Shown: piece by piece, positions 17,802 through 26,368 of the stretch | How positions within the stretch are numbered: the first letter of the stretch is position 1 | Layout of the letters: the number at the start of each line of letters is the position of its first letter | DNA from: Mesorhizobium sp. BR1-1-16 | Lineage (GTDB): Bacteria > Pseudomonadota > Alphaproteobacteria > Rhizobiales > Kaistiaceae | Reading direction: 5' to 3' | Length of the DNA: 64,000 bases | Assembly: GCF_020165495.1 (NCBI RefSeq) | Contig: NZ_JAIUIE010000012.1 | Coordinates: 1-64,000, forward strand | Made by a program: the position numbers and the translations under genes | The notes under the pieces: model-generated | Databases searched by the model: none | Told to the model about the DNA's origin: nothing | The model's input: the letters and a program-made list of their open reading frames with translations, nothing else

Positions 17802-18686
17802 TCAGCCGCGGACCGCGCCCGAGACGAGGCCCTTCACGAGCAACCCTTGCGCAAACCAGACGAAGATCAGCGTCGGGATCACCATGAGCACGCCGGCGGC
17901 CGACATGGCGCCCCAGTCGATGCCGAACTGCGACACGAAATTGGTGAGGCCCACCGGTAGCGTTTGGGCTGCCTCCGACGAGGACAGCGTCAAGGCCAGC
18001 AGCAGGTCGTTCCAGGTGAAGAGGAATGTGATGACGGCCGTGGCGCCGATGCCGGGGGCGATCAGGGGCGAGACGATCTGGACGATGATACGCAGCGTGC
18101 TCGCACCGTCCATCTGCGCCGATTCCTCGATCTCCTTCGGCAGATCCTGGATGAACCCCATCAGCAGCCAGATCGCGACCGGCAGCTTTGAGGCGGTGTG
18201 CGCCAGCACCAGCGCCGTCAGCGTATCGAGCAGGCCGATCGCCGCGAACACGGCGAAGAGCGGGATGGCGAGAGCCACCACAGGGATCATGCGCATGATG
18301 AGCAGGATGCTCACGATCACCTTTGCGCCCGGCAGGCGGAAGCGGGCCATCGAATAGGCGCAGGGGACGGCCAGCAGGATCACCAGCACGACCGTCGCAA
18401 ACGAGACAATGATCGTGTTCCAGAGATAGCCATCAAGACCATACTGGCTGAACACCGCGACATACTGGCCGAACGTGATCGATGCCGGCAGGATGCGCAC
18501 CGGCACCGCGAAGATGTCGGCCGAGTTTCGCAGCGAGGTCAAGACCAGCCAGGCGAGCGGGAAGATGGTCAGGAGCACCGTCCCGATCAGCACCAGATAA
18601 CGGATGACGAGACCGGCGGTCACGCCCTCGCGAAGCTTCGGGCGCCTCCGGCGCATGCCCATGCGATGTTGCGCGATATCGGTCAT
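17802..18686 (-). CDS. CUT1-type sugar ABC transporter permease (MalG-like)
   Basis: A 294-residue inner-membrane protein with six hydrophobic segments. The EAA loop reads PKEIEESAQMDGASTLRIIV, and the region after it (TAVITFLFTWNDLLLALTL) is typical of MalG-type permeases. ATG at 18686 overlaps the stop of the MalF-like gene by 4 nt. It pairs with that protein; no ATPase gene is in this operon, so a shared MsmK/UgpC-type ATPase encoded elsewhere must energise it (inference from absence). Confidence 0.9.
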   Translation of the reverse strand: MTDIAQHRMGMRRRRPKLREGVTAGLVIRYLVLIGTVLLTIFPLAWLVLTSLRNSADIFAVPVRILPASITFGQYVAVFSQYGLDGYLWNTIIVSFATVVLVILLAVPCAYSMARFRLPGAKVIVSILLIMRMIPVVALAIPLFAVFAAIGLLDTLTALVLAHTASKLPVAIWLLMGFIQDLPKEIEESAQMDGASTLRIIVQIVSPLIAPGIGATAVITFLFTWNDLLLALTLSSSEAAQTLPVGLTNFVSQFGIDWGAMSAAGVLMVIPTLIFVWFAQGLLVKGLVSGAVRG

Positions 18687-19609
18687 GAATTTCTCCGCAG
18701 CTTCCTTGCCGCCCATGGCGCGCCGTAAAGCAGCGCAAGGAACAGCAGCGACATGGCAAGGGCGACATAAGACACGGCAGAGGCGTGGCCGAACGAGGCG
18801 CTCTGGAAGGCCGATTGGTAGGCGTTGACGGTGATGAGGCTGGTAGCGCCGCCTGGACCGCCCTGCGTCATCAGCCAGACAACGTCGAAGGTGCGGAAGG
18901 TATCGATGATCCGCAGCATCAGCGCGATCATGAGGATCGGACGCATCAGCGGCAGCGTGATGTGCCAGAAGATGCCCCATGACGAGGCGCCGTCGACCTG
19001 CGCCGCCTCGATCGGCTCCTGCGGCAGCGATTGCAGGCCGGCGAGGAAGAGGAGCACCAGCAGCGGCGTGTTCTGCCAGATGTCGGCGATCATGACCGAC
19101 GCCAGCGCCCAGTTGGGATCGGAGAGCCACGGCGCTTCCGGCAAGCCGAGAAAGCGGAGAATGCCGTTGACGAGGCCGTACTGTCCGTTGAACAGCCAGC
19201 GGAAATTTAGGCCGACAACGGCAGGCGCGATCATTGGCGGCACGAGGAGCAATGTCCGCGCCAGCTTCAGCCCGCGCAGGCGGCCATTGACCAGCACCGC
19301 GACGCCCATGCCGGCAGCCACCTCCACGACGATGGTGACGGCGGAAAAGATGAGCTGGACACGCAGTGTCTGCTTGAAGCCGAGGGAGTTGAAGGTATCG
19401 CGATAGTTGGAAAGACCGACGAAATATTGCGATGGAGAGCTGAGGTCCCAGCGATAGAAACTCATCACGAATGAGTAGATCAGCGGATAGATCAGGATCG
19501 CGATCATCACGATCAGCGCCGGACTCGCGAACAGATATCCCTTCTGCCAGGAAGGAGCCAGTGGCGAACCTCGCCACCGGCGCCCCGCCGGCTGTGCGGC
19601 GGCTGTCAT
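18683..19609 (-). CDS. CUT1-type sugar ABC transporter permease (MalF-like)
   Basis: A 308-residue inner-membrane protein with about six hydrophobic segments. The EAA loop is LPQEPIEAAQVDGASSWGIF near residue 200, followed by TFRTFDVVWLMTQGGPGG, a hallmark of MalF/UgpA-type permeases. It starts one base after the binding-protein stop and overlaps the MalG-like gene by 4 nt. Confidence 0.92.
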   Translation of the reverse strand: MTAAAQPAGRRWRGSPLAPSWQKGYLFASPALIVMIAILIYPLIYSFVMSFYRWDLSSPSQYFVGLSNYRDTFNSLGFKQTLRVQLIFSAVTIVVEVAAGMGVAVLVNGRLRGLKLARTLLLVPPMIAPAVVGLNFRWLFNGQYGLVNGILRFLGLPEAPWLSDPNWALASVMIADIWQNTPLLVLLFLAGLQSLPQEPIEAAQVDGASSWGIFWHITLPLMRPILMIALMLRIIDTFRTFDVVWLMTQGGPGGATSLITVNAYQSAFQSASFGHASAVSYVALAMSLLFLALLYGAPWAARKLRRNS

Positions 19610-19610
19610 G

Positions 19611-20894
19611 CTAGTTGTATGCCCCTGCCTGCGTCATGATCTGCAAGGCTTCGGCTGATGCCTGGTTAAGGGCGTCCTCGGGTGACTGCTGGTTGCTGAG
19701 CGCGCGCTCGATGGTCGAGAACATCAGCGTGCAGACACGCGAGAAGCCGGGGAGCTTCGGCCATTCCTTGCCGGTGGCGATCGTCTGCTCGAGTTGAGCC
19801 AGCCACTCTGCCTTGGCGCCGCTCGCTTCCGAAACGACCTGCTTCGCGACCGAAAGACGGCTCGGGAAGTTGGAGTAGTCGTTGAAGTTGAGAAGCTGCG
19901 CCTCAGGGCTCACCGTGTATTTGATGAACTCGACAGCAGCGTCCTTCTTCTTGGACATGCTGTTGAGCGCCATCGCATGCGAGATCGCGCAGGAAATAGC
20001 GGTCTTGTTGCGCACATAAGGCGCCGTCGACCACTTGCCGACCACCTTCGACGTCTCGGGATTGGAGAGCGTCGAGAAGGCGCCGGGCCAGTCGAACGTG
20101 TCCATCACGGCACCGGATGAGAACTGGGTCGAGTTCTCGTTCCACTGGTAGGAAACCGCGTCCGGCGGCACGACCTTCCACTTCTGGATCAGGTCGCGGT
20201 AATAGGTCAGCGCTTCGATGCCGGGTGCCGCGTTGAAGGATGGCTTGCCCGCATCGTCGACCCAGTCGCCGCCAGCCTGCCACAAGAGGTCGGAGAAGGT
20301 GCGCTGCGCCGGATCACCCTGACCCGGCACGACAAGGCCGTAATAGCCATTGCCCGTCAGTTTCTGGCTGACATCGACGAGATCCTCCCAGGTCACCGCA
20401 GCCTTGAGACCATGCTCGGCATAGACGTCCGAGCGGTAATACTGCGTCCGCGCATCCATGTTGCGCGGAATTGCGGCGAGACCCTTGGTCTTCGGATTGA
20501 CGAGGTAGTCGACGCCGACCTGATAGAAATCCTTCAGCTCGTCTTCCGTGAAATATTCATTGAGCGGCGCGAAATAATTGAAGAACGAGTCGATCTGCGC
20601 GGTATGCGTGCTGAAGACGTCGTAAAGGTTGCTCCTGGCAGCACCAAGGGTCACGACCTTGGTCGTGAGCGGCGTGAATTCGAGCAGGTCATACTTGACC
20701 TTGATGCCGGTCTTCGCCGTGAAGTCGGCGACGACCTTCTCCCAGTATTTTGGATAGAGCGGGCCGCCGGTGATCAGCAAAGCCCGGATCTCGGTCGTTT
20801 CCGCTCTCGCGATCCGCGGAGCAAAAGTTCCCGCTCCAAGAACCGCTGCGGAACCACCCAGGAATCCGCGCCTGGAAAGCCTGTCAAAAGCCAT
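19611..20894 (-). CDS. CUT1-type sugar ABC transporter binding protein, Tat signal
   Basis: A 427-residue extracellular solute-binding protein (family 1). The N-terminus MAFDRLSRRGFLGGSAAVLG carries a twin-arginine motif (SRRGFLGG) and ends in an ARA cleavage site, so it is probably exported folded by Tat. GGGAGG precedes the ATG at 20894. The frame stays open upstream to 21215 but that part is not protein-like. It heads the operon with two permeases directly behind it. Transcription probably begins at the operator-containing promoter near 21307-21336, giving a leader of about 400 nt. Confidence 0.92.
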   Translation of the reverse strand: MAFDRLSRRGFLGGSAAVLGAGTFAPRIARAETTEIRALLITGGPLYPKYWEKVVADFTAKTGIKVKYDLLEFTPLTTKVVTLGAARSNLYDVFSTHTAQIDSFFNYFAPLNEYFTEDELKDFYQVGVDYLVNPKTKGLAAIPRNMDARTQYYRSDVYAEHGLKAAVTWEDLVDVSQKLTGNGYYGLVVPGQGDPAQRTFSDLLWQAGGDWVDDAGKPSFNAAPGIEALTYYRDLIQKWKVVPPDAVSYQWNENSTQFSSGAVMDTFDWPGAFSTLSNPETSKVVGKWSTAPYVRNKTAISCAISHAMALNSMSKKKDAAVEFIKYTVSPEAQLLNFNDYSNFPSRLSVAKQVVSEASGAKAEWLAQLEQTIATGKEWPKLPGFSRVCTLMFSTIERALSNQQSPEDALNQASAEALQIMTQAGAYN

Positions 20895-21743
20895 TCTTAC
20901 CTCCCTATTTTCGCTTGGTTGTTGGTTGCTCGCCGCCGACATGCTCCTCCACGGCGATGGCGTCGTTCTATGACTTCGCGTGTCTCGGCCACGCTCGCCG
21001 AGCCTTGATCCGATCTGCCACCATGTCTGGTGCGCTGCAGGAAAGTGCCGGAGACGACGCGCCGCAGACGGCTGTGTTGCCCGCTGCTGACGGTCATGAG
21101 GCGTTGCGGAGACCCGGTGTCTCCGGAGGGCAAGGCTGCCCGCGCGCAAGTCGGCGGAAATGTCGACGGCGTGGCCGGCGAACGCGGCCGGCTGTCGATG
21201 CCACAGTGCCGGCATATGAAGGGTCGTTCTCGACGAACATCAGGCGTTGCTCCTCCCCACCGTGCCAATGGCCAGTGCGAGCGACGGACAGCGTTGCGCT
21301 CAAGCGCTTATATGCTTATCGACTTGTCCGATAAGATGATGCTACTATCGCATTGAGCGGCGGTCAAGTATCACCAGCCCATGAACAGCCACGGATCGCC
21401 GAAAGGGGATCGGTTGGCGCCGGGGGGCGATCGATGCGAGCAAAAGACAGCGCAAGGCGATCCGCAGGTCCGCGTGCGATTGCGGGACCGGCGGCTCATG
21501 TCGGCCGGGACAGGGCCGCGCCGACACGACATCGCAGCCCTCACGGCGTGACATCACCAGACCTGCAGAGCGAGAGCACCGGCGATTGGGCGCCTGTCGC
21601 ATGGCGGTCGGCATTTCTGCCTCGCCCAGCGGTGGCGCACATCGTCCAGCCGGCTCCGTCCGACGCTTTTCCGGCAGTGACGCGCGCCGTGCATCACCGT
21701 AGTCTGGCGCAACCAGTCATTCCCAGAGTTTGAGGCGCACCCA
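20895..21743. other. Long intergenic region upstream of the CUT1 operon and its regulator
   Basis: 849 bp with no gene that can be supported on either strand; frames present are short or Arg/Pro-rich shadows. It holds the minus-strand promoter/operator at 21307-21336. The 405 bp between that promoter and the binding-protein start would be an untranslated leader. Confidence 0.5.
21307..21336 (-). promoter_or_regulatory. Promoter and operator of the CUT1 operon
   Basis: On the minus strand the order is CTTATC (-35, 21330-21335), 17 bp, TATAAG (-10, 21307-21312). The -35 box lies inside the palindrome CTTATC-G-GACAAG. 26 of the 32 positions from the palindrome to the -10 match the site at 22608-22637 in front of the aldo/keto reductase. 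This suggests repression of both units by one palindrome-binding protein, most likely the adjacent FadR-type regulator. Confidence 0.65.
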
Positions 21744-22457
21744 TTGCCGATAAAGGTCCAGCTCCGCACCCTGCCGACACAAGTCGCCGGCGTCCTGATC
21801 CGGCGCATCGCCACCGATGCGTATCCGGACGGGCTGGTGCCTTCTGAACTGCAGATCTCGATGGAATTCGGCGTGTCGCGCGCCGTCGCCCGTGAGGCGC
21901 TGAAGATCCTGAGCTCGCTGGATATGGTCGACATCGCCCAAGGCCGCCGCGTCACGCTGCGGCCGATCGCCGAATGGGATTATCTGAGCCCACTTTTGAT
22001 CGAGTGGCTGCCGAAACCCCAGGTGCGCGAACTGCTGCATGAATTGCGCGACGCGCGCCTCATTCTCGAGCCTGCAATCGCGGCGGAGGCTGCTGTCCGC
22101 GTCACGGGAGAAGATCTCGAGCGCCTGCGCGGGATCCTTGATGCGATGGCCAAGCATGAAGACGATCCCGACGGGTATCTCCGCGTCGATCTGGAATTCC
22201 ACATGGAGATCTGCCGTGCGACCCGCAATCGCATCCTCGATCGCTTCATGTATTCCTCGCGCTGGTGGCAACTCGCCAGCCGGCGGGTCAGCAACCAGGC
22301 GCCGCACGCGCTGCCGATCGCCACGCAGCAGCACCGCGCGGTGTTCGAATCATTGGCTGCGCGCGATCCGCGCCGCGCTGAGGACGCGATGCGGGTGCAT
22401 CTCGAGGCGAATCTGGTCGGCATCATGATGGTCGACGAAGGCGCCGACTTCCAATAG
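21744..22457 (+). CDS. FadR-type GntR transcriptional regulator of the CUT1/dehydratase gene set
   Basis: A 237-residue protein with a GntR winged helix (DGLVPSELQISMEFGVSRAV, AREALKILSSLDMVDI, QGRRVTLRP) and an FCD domain from about residue 80 (RDARLILEPAIAAEAAVR, DLEFHMEICRATRN, QQHRAVFESLAARD). The start is a TTG at 21744 with GAGG 8 bp upstream; no better in-frame ATG is near. It lies between two promoters that share the operator CTTRTC-N-GAYAAG and is their likely repressor. Confidence 0.88.
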   Translation: MPIKVQLRTLPTQVAGVLIRRIATDAYPDGLVPSELQISMEFGVSRAVAREALKILSSLDMVDIAQGRRVTLRPIAEWDYLSPLLIEWLPKPQVRELLHELRDARLILEPAIAAEAAVRVTGEDLERLRGILDAMAKHEDDPDGYLRVDLEFHMEICRATRNRILDRFMYSSRWWQLASRRVSNQAPHALPIATQQHRAVFESLAARDPRRAEDAMRVHLEANLVGIMMVDEGADFQ

Positions 22458-22607
22458 CCGGGAAGTCCGCTCCAGGCCTACGCGCAGCTGCTTTCCCGGC
22501 TGTGGCAAGGCGAGGCCGAAGCGCGGGCAGCGCCGGCACGGCCCGTCGGCATACCTCCCTGGCCGCCATGGCGACGACCCAAAGGCCGAACGATTCTGCT
22601 CAAGTCC

Positions 22608-22637
22608 ACTTGTCAGATAAGTCGATCAGCGTATAAA
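22608..22637 (+). promoter_or_regulatory. Promoter and operator of the aldo/keto reductase operon
   Basis: CTTGTC (-35, 22609-22614), 17 bp, TATAAA (-10, 22632-22637). The palindrome CTTGTC-A-GATAAG overlaps the -35 box. The GTCGAT following the palindrome and the spacing to -10 are the same as at the CUT1 promoter. Confidence 0.68.
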
Positions 22638-22687
22638 CCTATCACAAAAGCGGCGCATGGAACGGCCGCTGGAATGGGAGGATGAAT

Positions 22688-23665
22688 ATGCAGCAGCGCC
22701 GTCTTGGGTCGTCGCCTGTTTCCGTCTCGGAGATCGGCTTGGGAACATGGGGCATGTCCGGCGCTTTCTGGGGCGCCGCGAACGATGCGGAATCGATCCG
22801 CGTCATCCATCGCGCGCTGGAACTGGGCGTCACGCTGATCGACACGGCCGAGGCCTATGGCAACGGACACTCGGAAGAGGTCCTTGGCGAGGCGCTGAAG
22901 GATCGCCGCTCCAAGGCCGTCATCGCGACCAAGGTCGCCCCGAACCATCTCGATCCGCGCGAACTCGAATCGGCTCTTGAAGGATCGCTGAAGCGCCTCC
23001 AGACCGACTATGTCGATGTCTATTTCATCCATTGGCCCAATCCGGATTTTCCGGTCGGACCGACAATGGAGGCCATGGAGCGCCTGCGCGCCGCCGGCAA
23101 GATCCGCGCTGTCGGCGTCTCCAACTTCTCGCCCGCCGAAATGGACAAGGCGCGTGAACACGGCACGATCGACGTTCTTCAGCCGCCTTACAACATGCTC
23201 TGGCGCGAGGTCGAGGCGGCAACGCTCCCCTATTGCCGAAAGAATAATATCGGCGTCATGCCCTATAGCGGCCTCGCGCAGGGCCTGCTCACCGCGACAT
23301 TGTCGCGAGACACAGTCTTTGCCGAAGGTGACCAGCGCCGCACGACGCTGCTGTTTCAGCCCGGCACCTATGAGCAATCGCTCGATGCAGTCGAGGGCCT
23401 TCGCCCCATCGCAGCGAAATACGGAAAGTCGGTGCCGCAGCTGGCCGTGCAGTGGCTGACGAGCCGCCCCGGCGTCAGCTCGCCGCTCCTCGGCGCGCGC
23501 ACCGTCGCTGAAATGGATGAGAACGCCGCAAGCGTCGGCTGGGCGATCTCGGAAGAGGACATCGCCGCGATCGACCGGGTGACCAAGCCGATCTGGGCGT
23601 CCATCGCCGGCAAGGGCAACATGTTCGGCTACATCGTCAGCCCCACCAAGGCGAAGTCGGCCTGA
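22688..23665 (+). CDS. Aldo/keto reductase
   Basis: A 325-residue TIM-barrel NAD(P)H oxidoreductase. The catalytic tetrad is visible: Asp in LIDTAEAYG, Tyr in the same stretch, Lys in VIATKVAPN and His in FIHWPNPD. The cofactor region includes GVSNFSPAEMDK and LGARTVAEMDEN. The start at 22688 is chosen because GGGAGG ends 6 nt upstream; the ATG at 22682 touches that site. It follows the FadR-type regulator and precedes a sugar-acid dehydratase, so it may oxidise a sugar to a lactone or reduce an aldehyde sugar (inference). Confidence 0.9.
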   Translation: MQQRRLGSSPVSVSEIGLGTWGMSGAFWGAANDAESIRVIHRALELGVTLIDTAEAYGNGHSEEVLGEALKDRRSKAVIATKVAPNHLDPRELESALEGSLKRLQTDYVDVYFIHWPNPDFPVGPTMEAMERLRAAGKIRAVGVSNFSPAEMDKAREHGTIDVLQPPYNMLWREVEAATLPYCRKNNIGVMPYSGLAQGLLTATLSRDTVFAEGDQRRTTLLFQPGTYEQSLDAVEGLRPIAAKYGKSVPQLAVQWLTSRPGVSSPLLGARTVAEMDENAASVGWAISEEDIAAIDRVTKPIWASIAGKGNMFGYIVSPTKAKSA

Positions 23666-23669
23666 CCAC

Positions 23670-23736
23670 ATCCGCGGCCGGAGTGGCCGTCTCGATCCTG
23701 TAGGCGAGACGTGCCCTCCTCCCTCCGGCCGCGGAT
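23670..23736. promoter_or_regulatory. Nested hairpin between aldo/keto reductase and dehydratase genes
   Basis: A perfect outer 14-bp inverted repeat (ATCCGCGGCCGGAG / CTCCGGCCGCGGAT, 23670-23683 and 23723-23736) encloses an inner 7-bp repeat (CGTCTCG / CGAGACG, 23688-23694 and 23705-23711). It starts five bases after the reductase stop. It may terminate, attenuate or stabilise the transcript; there is no T-run. Confidence 0.65.
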
Positions 23737-23896
23737 ACGTCTTCCGTCCGGCGGATGATGCGCGAGCATGCGCCGGTTGCCGCCCTGCCGGCGCCGCGCA
23801 TTCGCATCACCGCATCGCGGACCGCGAACCGTTCAAACCGATCCATCGACACGCATGAACGCGTCGAGACCCAAGGCACAAGGGAGAGAGCAAGAG

Positions 23897-25054
23897 ATGA
23901 AAATCGTCGACATCAAGACGGCCGTCGTGGCCTATCACGGCCATGCGACGCTGGTCCGCATTGATACCGACGAGGGCATCGTCGGCTATGGCGAGGCCAA
24001 TCCGGACGCCGGCGCGGGGTCGATTGTCGGCCTCATCAATGACCTGAAGCACGAGCTGATCGGCGAAGATCCCCGCAATGTCGACTATTGCTGGGACAAG
24101 CTGCGCCGCAATCACGTCTTCTCCGGCGCGCAATCGGGCATCTTCCTGATCGCTCTCTCCGGCATCGAGATCGCGCTCTGGGACATTGCCGCCAAGGCCG
24201 CTGGCCAGCCGCTCTACCGCATGTTCGGCGGAAAATATCGCGACAAGGTCCGCCTCTATGCCGATTGCGGTGATGGCGACGACGCGTCGGGCTCGCCCGC
24301 CGGCTGCGCTGCCCGTGCCAAGCGCATGGTCGCGGAAGGCTTCACCGCGCTGAAATTCGACATCGACAATCTGAAGCATCCCGCGAAATTCGACGAGATG
24401 AACCCGACGGCCAACGCCGCCGAAATCCGCACCATGGTCGAGCGCGTCGCCGCGGTGCGCCAGGCCGTCGGACCCGACATCGACCTCTGCATCGACCTGC
24501 ACGCCCGGTACGACGTGCCGAGCGCCAGCCGCATCGCGTGGGAGATGGAGCCGTTCAACCTTCTCTGGCTGGAAGAACCTATCCCGGCCGAGAATGTCGA
24601 CGCCCTTCGCCAGGTGCGCAATCGCAGCCGCACGCCGATCTGCATCGGCGAGAACCTCTATACCCGCTGGGGCTTCCGCGAGGCGCTGCAGCAGCAGGTC
24701 TGCGACGTGGTCATGCCCGACGTGCCGAAATGCGGCGGCCTTTCCGAAAGCCGAAAGATCGCGCAGCTCGCCGAGACCTATTACATTCCGTTCGCGCCGC
24801 ATCTCGTGTCGTCGCCGCTTGGCACGATGGCGACCTGCCATGTCTGCGCCTCGGTGCCCAATTTCCTCGTTCTGGAATGGCACGCCCTCGAGGAGCGCGA
24901 GGTCTGGGACAGCTATGTGAAGCTGCCGAAAGGCGCCAAGTCGATCGTCGAGGACGGCCATATCGTCATACCGGAAGTCCCCGGCATTGGCGTCGAGCTC
25001 GACATGGACAATGTGCGCCGCCACGCGGTGGCCGGCTACGGCGTCTTCGAATAG
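23897..25054 (+). CDS. Enolase-superfamily acid-sugar dehydratase (mandelate racemase subgroup)
   Basis: A 385-residue protein, normal length for the family. The N-terminal cap (MKIVDIKTAVVAYHG...) is followed by the barrel with Lys in GFTALKFDID, metal ligands Asp in CIDLHARYD, Glu in WLEEP and Glu in IGEN, and the His of APHLVSSPLG. The Asp-x-His in IDLHAR resembles galactonate- and gluconate-dehydratase-like members. AGGGAGAGAG precedes the ATG at 23897; the frame is open further upstream without family features. It should dehydrate a hexonate or hexarate to a 2-keto-3-deoxy acid; the exact substrate is unknown. Confidence 0.88.
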   Translation: MKIVDIKTAVVAYHGHATLVRIDTDEGIVGYGEANPDAGAGSIVGLINDLKHELIGEDPRNVDYCWDKLRRNHVFSGAQSGIFLIALSGIEIALWDIAAKAAGQPLYRMFGGKYRDKVRLYADCGDGDDASGSPAGCAARAKRMVAEGFTALKFDIDNLKHPAKFDEMNPTANAAEIRTMVERVAAVRQAVGPDIDLCIDLHARYDVPSASRIAWEMEPFNLLWLEEPIPAENVDALRQVRNRSRTPICIGENLYTRWGFREALQQQVCDVVMPDVPKCGGLSESRKIAQLAETYYIPFAPHLVSSPLGTMATCHVCASVPNFLVLEWHALEEREVWDSYVKLPKGAKSIVEDGHIVIPEVPGIGVELDMDNVRRHAVAGYGVFE

Positions 25055-25108
25055 CAGGCCGAGGGGGCCAGGATCGGCCGCTCCCGCCTGGGACGGCCGG
25101 CAAGAAAG

Positions 25109-25130
25109 CGGCAGGGCTCTGGCCCTGCCG
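25109..25130. promoter_or_regulatory. Intercistronic hairpin before the epimerase/dehydrogenase gene
   Basis: A perfect 9-bp inverted repeat (CGGCAGGGC / GCCCTGCCG) with a 4-nt loop, 33 bp before the next start codon and 55 bp after the dehydratase stop. No T-run. Confidence 0.5.
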
Positions 25131-25162
25131 GACGCATGACATCCCTCGCATCGGAGCCAGCC

Positions 25163-26068
25163 ATGGGCAAGCGCGTGATCTTCACCGGCGGCAGCGGCAG
25201 GGTCGGCCGCACTGTTCTTCCCTATCTGCAGTCGCAAGGTCACCAGATCCTCAATCTGGATCTCACGCCAGTCGACATCCCCGGCATCAACACGATGATC
25301 GTCGACCTCGCCGACAGCGGCCAAGCCTTCAACGCTCTCTCGACGCATTTTGGCTTCGAGGAGTATTTCGCCGGCACCGGCCTGCCTCCCGTCGACGCCG
25401 TCGTCCACTTCGCGGCCATCCCGCGGATCTTCGCGCGCCCCGACAACACGATGTTCGCGGCCAATGTCCTCTCCACCTACAATGTCATCGAGGCGGCCAC
25501 GAAGCTTGGCATCCGCAAGGTGATCACCGCCTCGAGCGAAACCGTCTATGGCGTCTGCTTCGCCGAAGGCCGCCGCGAATTCGACAGTTTTCCCGTGGAC
25601 GAGGACCACGACACGGATCCGACCGACAGCTACGGGCTGTCGAAGGTCGTCGGCGAGAAGATCGCCCGCTCCTTCGCCACGCGGAGCGGCGCCGATATCT
25701 ATGCGCTCAGGATCGGCGCCGTCACGCTGCCTGAGGACTATGAGCGCTTCCCGGCCCAGGCGCTTGATCCGGAGCGGCGGCATCGCGATGCGTGGAGCTA
25801 TATCGACGCGCGCGATCTTGGGCAGATCGTGCATCGCTGCATCGAAACCGACGGGCTCGGCTTCCAGGTGTTCAACGCCACCAATGACCGGATCATCGCC
25901 AACGAGCCGACGGCGGAATTTCTTGCCCGCGTCGCGCCCGAAACCCCGATAACGCGTGCCATGGGGGAGTACGAAGCACCGCTTTCCAACCGCAAGGTCC
26001 GGGAAATGCTGGGCTTCGAGGAGCAGTATCGCTGGACGGACATCGTCGCGAAGGACAAGCCGAGCTGA
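25163..26068 (+). CDS. NAD-dependent epimerase/dehydratase family protein, uronate-dehydrogenase-like
   Basis: A 301-residue short-chain (extended SDR) protein. The NAD-binding motif is FTGGSGRVGRT, the active-site Ser is in TASSETVYG and the Tyr-Lys pair is in DSYGLSKVVGE. GGAG precedes the ATG at 25163. Proteins of this type next to acid-sugar dehydratases are often uronate dehydrogenases that make aldarolactones from hexuronates. It ends the reductase-dehydratase operon. A sugar epimerase role remains possible. Confidence 0.85.
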   Translation: MGKRVIFTGGSGRVGRTVLPYLQSQGHQILNLDLTPVDIPGINTMIVDLADSGQAFNALSTHFGFEEYFAGTGLPPVDAVVHFAAIPRIFARPDNTMFAANVLSTYNVIEAATKLGIRKVITASSETVYGVCFAEGRREFDSFPVDEDHDTDPTDSYGLSKVVGEKIARSFATRSGADIYALRIGAVTLPEDYERFPAQALDPERRHRDAWSYIDARDLGQIVHRCIETDGLGFQVFNATNDRIIANEPTAEFLARVAPETPITRAMGEYEAPLSNRKVREMLGFEEQYRWTDIVAKDKPS

Positions 26069-26368
26069 ACGGCGCGTGTCGACCTACTCCATTTGCCATG
26101 CGGACGCGCGGACCTAGACTTCCAAAGCCACGCCTAAGCTTTCGGTGAATATTTCGATTTCATGCCGATACGCTCGCGGAACCTCGGCGCCATCCGACCC
26201 TTGTATTGGTTGACCATGCCAATCTAGAGGAACGCGGATGGCTCGACTTGCGGTTGCATCACCTGAGCATCGACGGACTTCGGTCGAGGAGCCCGCCAGC
26301 GCCCACCCCGCTCCGGCCGGGCGGCGACGCGATCGCCTCCCCATGCGGACAGAACAGGGGGATGCATC
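26069..26368. other. Intergenic region before the zinc alcohol dehydrogenase
   Basis: 300 bp without a credible gene. Two GGAAC boxes (26178, 26229) resemble the -35 of alphaproteobacterial EcfG promoters, but the expected -10 at 16-17 bp is poor for both. Confidence 0.35.

Noticed and set aside
23807-25834. A 675-codon open frame on the minus strand
   Set aside because: It is opposite two well-supported plus-strand genes with clear motifs, and its product is a His/Asp/Ala-rich shadow. The same applies to long opposite-strand frames at 37601-39316, 50803-53007, 56571-58211 and 6129-7841.
26178-26254. GGAAC boxes before the alcohol dehydrogenase as EcfG promoters
   Set aside because: The sequences 16-17 bp downstream (CCTT, GCGG, CGGT) fit the -10 poorly, unlike the other three sites.
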